NCBI GenBank assembly: GCA_900543915.1
Contig: UQTB01000007.1
Span: 1 to 64,000 of the forward strand
DNA: 64,000 nt
Direction: 5' to 3'
Origin: an uncultured Eubacteriales bacterium
GTDB lineage: Bacteria > Bacillota > Clostridia > Christensenellales > Borkfalkiaceae
Position 1 is the stretch's first letter, and each line of letters starts with the position of its first letter. The position numbers and the translations under genes were made by a program. Positions 60,827 through 64,000 of the stretch are shown here, one piece after another. The notes under the pieces were generated by a model. It searched no databases, had not been told where the DNA came from, and saw only the letters and a program-made list of their open reading frames with translations.

Positions 60827-62080
60827 ATGGAAGAAAAGACGCTGGAAACCCTGGCCGGAGAAATCGCGTCATCGGGGACGGTCTGCCGCCTGAAAGGAAC
60901 CTATCGGCTGGATCTGGCGGCGGCGAAAACCGTCGTCTGCGGAGAAGAGCGGTTCGGGTGCCTGCTTGCGCTGTCCAGACCGGGCCTGGTCGTCGACGGA
61001 AGAGAGGCCGTATTGTATGCGGAGGCGGATGCGCCGCTTTCGGAGGACGTATCCCTGATTTTTCTGACGCCGCAGGCGAAGTTTGCGTCGCTGCTGCATC
61101 TGGATATCCGCTTTACGTACAAGCAGGAACCGCGCTCCTTTGCCGTGCGCGCCGTCGACTGCCGCGCTTACGGCGTTTCTTTTGAAGACTGCCGCGTCTC
61201 GATGAACGCAGAGAGCCGCGTGAATCTCATCGGCCTCATGCTCAAAGCCTGCCGGGATACGCCGCTGGAAACCAACGCGGATTGCTGCCGCCTTTCCCGC
61301 AGCCGGATAGACGTGCGCTGTTTTGCGGAAGACGATACCCGCCCGAGCGCCGTTTACGGCGTCGTCAACCGCTGGGCGAACAGCTTTGCCGCAGAAGACA
61401 ACTTCATTTTCGCCGCGACGAGGGGGCGTGGGGCGGAGCACCGCGCGGTGGGCGTGTTCAACGCGGGAAGATTCGCGCGCATCGTGAACAACAACATCAA
61501 GGCGAACGGGCAGCACCCGGCCGGAAAGCGGATGGATCAGCCGCACGTCGTCGGCGTGCACAACGAGGGGGAATATCTGGTGATGAACGCCAATCAGTGC
61601 GTGGGGGAGTGGGGCGGCGCCTGTATCGGCCTGCTGAATACCGGTTCGTTTGCGGCTGTTTCCGGGAACAAGATCCTTTCCACGCACACGATCAACGGAA
61701 AGACAATCGTCAATTCGGGGAACTGGTCCGTGATAAACGGCAATGCGGTGCTTTCGACCGGGAGAAATTACCGGCTGATCGTCAACGATTCGTCCGATAC
61801 CGTGATCTCAAACAACAATCTCCGCGGTACGCTGTTTTATGCGGAGCATCGGTCGGGGTGCGGCATACGCATGGAGCACTGCTGCGGCTGCATTCTCTCT
61901 GGAAACCGCATCGGCGGGGTCAAGGACTGCGGCGTCTTTTCTCTGAACAGCACGTTCGAGTCCTATGGGAACTATGCGGAGTCGCCGGAATTCCCCTCGT
62001 TCGTGCCGACGGCGGACGAAACAGACCGTTCTGTCGCAGCCGCGCTGGAGGAGGCGCTCATCCGCTCCGCAGAAGACTGA
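60827..62080 (+). CDS. Right-handed parallel beta-helix protein
   Basis: A 417-residue protein without signal peptide. The middle 300 residues are short beta-strand turns with Asn and Gly at corners (FNAGRFARIVNNNIKANG, GLLNTGSFAAVSGNKILS, NDSSDTVISNNNLRG), typical of pectate-lyase-like helices. No clear catalytic set is visible. Being cytoplasmic is unusual for this fold, which is mostly found in secreted polysaccharide lyases and tailspikes. AGGAGG precedes the ATG. It ends the trio and is followed by a terminator. Confidence 0.7.
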   Translation: MEEKTLETLAGEIASSGTVCRLKGTYRLDLAAAKTVVCGEERFGCLLALSRPGLVVDGREAVLYAEADAPLSEDVSLIFLTPQAKFASLLHLDIRFTYKQEPRSFAVRAVDCRAYGVSFEDCRVSMNAESRVNLIGLMLKACRDTPLETNADCCRLSRSRIDVRCFAEDDTRPSAVYGVVNRWANSFAAEDNFIFAATRGRGAEHRAVGVFNAGRFARIVNNNIKANGQHPAGKRMDQPHVVGVHNEGEYLVMNANQCVGEWGGACIGLLNTGSFAAVSGNKILSTHTINGKTIVNSGNWSVINGNAVLSTGRNYRLIVNDSSDTVISNNNLRGTLFYAEHRSGCGIRMEHCCGCILSGNRIGGVKDCGVFSLNSTFESYGNYAESPEFPSFVPTADETDRSVAAALEEALIRSAED

Positions 62081-62094
62081 TTTCGGTTCGCGAA

Positions 62095-62126
62095 AAAAGC
62101 GCCATAAAAATAGGCGCTTTTCTTTT
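62095..62126 (+). terminator. Terminator after the beta-helix gene
   Basis: Stem AAAAGCGCC / GGCGCTTTT with a nine-base loop and CTTTT following. Confidence 0.82.
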
Positions 62127-62138
62127 GGATAAAACAAA

Positions 62139-62167
62139 TTGACATGTGCGCAAAAGTTTGATATACT
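62139..62167 (+). promoter_or_regulatory. Promoter of the ECF sigma operon
   Basis: TTGACA at 62139-62144, a 17-base spacer and TATACT at 62162-62167 with extended TGA. This is a housekeeping promoter, not an obvious ECF-type site. Confidence 0.85.
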
Positions 62168-62225
62168 TTTTAAGTATAAACAAGTGGTCATACATAGTAA
62201 TTTTGAGCGCGTATCGAGGGAAATA

Positions 62226-62771
62226 ATGTCTGTGATGGGGAGCGAAGTAAATAGGCTTTTAAAAAAGATCAAAGACGGCGACCTGACGAAACGCGAAGAG
62301 CTTTTCAAAATTACCGCCGGCCATCTGCTCGGCGTAGCGCGGCGGTACCTGTATCATGCCGAAGATGCGGAAGACGTGGTAGCGGAAACGTTCGTGCGGG
62401 CGTTCCGCTATATTCACGCATACGACGAATCGCAGGAAGGCTATAACTGGCTGTGCAAGATCGCACAGCATCTGGCGTTTGATCATAACGAACAGTATAA
62501 GGCCAAAACGGGAGTTGCCCTGATGGAAAACCGCGACGGAGCGTTGGATCATATTATGGAGAAAGTTGAATTGGAGACGGATTTCGTGGAAGTGCTGGGG
62601 AGATTCTCGCTGAATGACCAGCACTTGATTTATCTGCGCTTTTGGGAACATCTTTCCTCCCGTGAAATTTCCGCCCGCGTGGGGAAGTCAAAATCGCTCG
62701 TCGCAAAAAGGCTCAAAATAATCTTAAAAGAATTTTTTAAAATTATTGAAAAAGAGTGGAAAAACGATTGA
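62226..62771 (+). CDS. ECF-type RNA polymerase sigma factor
   Basis: A 181-residue sigma-70 family protein (start ATG 62226 after GAGGG). Region 2 contains YLYHAEDAEDVVAETFVRAF and a Trp-rich YNWLCKIAQHLAFDH. Region 4 is seen as LNDQHLIYLRFWEHLSSREISARVGKS, a helix-turn-helix. Likely directs polymerase to a small regulon. The genes after it encode a secreted peptidase-like protein and a one-helix membrane protein, so the signal is probably at the cell surface. The promoter is housekeeping, so activity is likely controlled after synthesis. Confidence 0.9.
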   Translation: MSVMGSEVNRLLKKIKDGDLTKREELFKITAGHLLGVARRYLYHAEDAEDVVAETFVRAFRYIHAYDESQEGYNWLCKIAQHLAFDHNEQYKAKTGVALMENRDGALDHIMEKVELETDFVEVLGRFSLNDQHLIYLRFWEHLSSREISARVGKSKSLVAKRLKIILKEFFKIIEKEWKND

Positions 62772-62813
62772 TTCAACCGGTATACTTGTAAAAATACAAG
62801 GAGGGCTCTTAAT

Positions 62814-63635
62814 ATGCTTAAGAGAACAAAAGTATCGGTTGTTGCATTGTTGATCTGCTCGTTTTTCTTTTCGGTCGTTCCCGTGCGGGCGGACGTCCCG
62901 TCAGAGCAGCGGTATGCCGGGGAAATTCTGCCCGGCGTCATGGCCGTCTCGTCCGACAGCGAGACCGTTTCCTACACGAGGAGAGAAGTGACGGCCACGG
63001 GGGCGGAAAAGGGCGCGCCGGATTATCACAACATGGAAAATCTGCCGAACTGCTGCGGGCCGATTGCCGGCTCGATCGTCGTGGGATATTACGACAGATT
63101 TTTCGAAGAGCTGGTTCCGAATTACTCGACGTGCTATTCCACCGGGACGTATAAAAAAATGGACCGCGTCTACATACCGCAGCTGATCCGCGATCTGTAC
63201 GACCGTATGGACACCAACGTGGTGGACGTAGGCGTCAGCGAAACGGAATTCAAAAACGGGCTGGCCGAATATGTCGAGGTGCATGGCAGGAATATCACCT
63301 ATACGAGCTTCAAAAAGCTGATCGGCGTCAATGAGAGCGCGATCAAGTCCGGGTTCCAGGCGGGCGAAGTCGCCGTGCTGTTGTGCAAGCAGGCCAATGT
63401 CTATATAATCGGCAGCAGCGATAACAAGGACAGCATCTCGTTGTCCCTTTCGGTGGAAGATCATATTCTGGTCGCTTACGCATACTGTGAGATCAAATAT
63501 TACAACGGAAGCGACAATTTCCGTACGGATCACTATTTCCAGGTCGTGACCGGTCTGAACGGTTATTCGACGGGCTATGTCAAAATCGACAACTGCTTCT
63601 GGCTGAACGAAGGGTGTATGGTGGATATTGCCTGA
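62814..63635 (+). CDS. Secreted C39-like cysteine peptidase-like protein
   Basis: A 273-residue exported protein. The signal peptide is about residues 1-26 (cut after VRA). The core begins with LPNCCGPIAGSIVVGYYDRF: Cys80 or Cys81 in a CGP motif as in C39-like peptidases. Candidate catalytic partners are His217 in SVEDHILVAYAY and Asp259 or Asn260 in VKIDNCFWLN. It has no double-glycine precursor or transporter beside it. It could process a cell-envelope protein, or be a sensor protein using the fold without catalysis. AAGGAGG precedes the ATG. Confidence 0.72.
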   Translation: MLKRTKVSVVALLICSFFFSVVPVRADVPSEQRYAGEILPGVMAVSSDSETVSYTRREVTATGAEKGAPDYHNMENLPNCCGPIAGSIVVGYYDRFFEELVPNYSTCYSTGTYKKMDRVYIPQLIRDLYDRMDTNVVDVGVSETEFKNGLAEYVEVHGRNITYTSFKKLIGVNESAIKSGFQAGEVAVLLCKQANVYIIGSSDNKDSISLSLSVEDHILVAYAYCEIKYYNGSDNFRTDHYFQVVTGLNGYSTGYVKIDNCFWLNEGCMVDIA

Positions 63636-63651
63636 CGGAAAGGGTTGGTTT

Positions 63652-64000
63652 ATGGGAAAGGAGCGAAAATTTCACGATATCATCGAGCGGGATTGCAGTG
63701 AGAGCAAGCCCCGCATCTGGGAGCGCGTCAACGGGGAGCTGGCTTCGGCCGCTCCCTCCGTTTCCGATAGGAAAATTTCGCCGCGGCGGATCGCTGCGGT
63801 CGCCGCCGCGGCAATTATGCTGCTGGCAGTGGGGCTCGCGTTTCTTCTTCCTCCTCTTTTAAATTCGGATTCCCGTTACAGCACGCAGCGCGATTACGCC
63901 TGGTACTTTACGGATGATTACCTTTCAGACTTTGCAAAGACGGCACCTTACAGGGTATTGTTTTTTAATTGGTATGCGGAAACGGATAGAGAGGAGTTTT
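63652..64000 (+). CDS. Membrane protein, probable anti-sigma factor, cut by the window edge
   Basis: 116 residues are visible and the frame is open at the edge. A soluble N-terminus of about 45 residues (GKERKFHDIIERDCSES) precedes one membrane helix (AAVAAAAIMLLAVGLAFLLPP) and an outer part rich in Tyr and Asp (YAWYFTDDYLSD). This one-helix layout downstream of an ECF sigma gene suggests an anti-sigma factor. I see no zinc-binding HxxxCxxC motif, so this is inference from context. The ribosome binding site is weak (GGAAAGGG). Confidence 0.6.
   Translation, partial: MGKERKFHDIIERDCSESKPRIWERVNGELASAAPSVSDRKISPRRIAAVAAAAIMLLAVGLAFLLPPLLNSDSRYSTQRDYAWYFTDDYLSDFAKTAPYRVLFFNWYAETDREEF

Overview
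The window reads as a 64 kb piece of chromosome from an uncultured, mid-to-high GC, Gram-positive-type anaerobe of the Clostridia. The reasons are a metK-comF-secA-prfB-tsaD housekeeping block, SecA with a C-terminal zinc tail, many lipoproteins with Gram-positive lipoboxes, sigma-A promoters of the TTGACA-17-TATAAT type, strong AGGAGG ribosome binding sites, and carbohydrate ABC systems typical of gut Firmicutes. I cannot place it more finely than class level from sequence reading. No CRISPR array, rRNA operon or prophage was seen.

Region 1 (1-27.4 kb) is core genome: a radical SAM protein, metK, comF, secA, prfB and tsaD; a leftward operon for class I fumarate hydratase plus a membrane/Nudix-like protein; then a CPBP protease, rlmH, an M14 peptidase, tadA, prs, pth, mfd, a PrsA/SurA-like lipoprotein, a DnaQ-type exonuclease, a frameshifted grpB, an AEC transporter, tRNA-Gln(CUG), an alcohol dehydrogenase, a GNAT enzyme and a ZIP metal transporter. 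Neighbouring genes are very often joined by ATGA overlaps.

Region 2 (27.4-29.9 kb) is an AT-rich scar. It holds a decayed IS200/IS605-type element with an intact ribosome-binding-site-sequestering inverted repeat, remnants of a Listeria-Bacteroides (InlB-type) repeat protein, one orphan gene, and several hairpins.

Region 3 (29.9-58.9 kb) is a carbohydrate-use island. Two CUT1 sugar ABC transporters, each with a binding protein and two permeases but no ATPase gene, sit among lipoprotein and cytoplasmic glycoside hydrolases (GH20-like, GH78-like, two GH99/WbsX-like, one five-bladed-propeller enzyme), an ADP-ribosylglycohydrolase-fold protein, a nucleoside hydrolase and a ribokinase. An AraC regulator and a LacI regulator are embedded. 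Three near-identical copies of a GATAAAACGTTTTATC-type palindrome mark the LacI regulon: its own gene, the SGNH hydrolase and the GH78 gene.

Region 4 (58.9-64 kb) has a trio without a known assignment (BtrH-like C39-fold protein, galactose-binding-like protein, beta-helix protein). It is followed by an ECF sigma factor operon with a secreted C39-like cysteine peptidase-like protein and a membrane protein that looks like an anti-sigma factor and runs off the window. The trio and the sigma/peptidase unit are the best places to look for undescribed biology.
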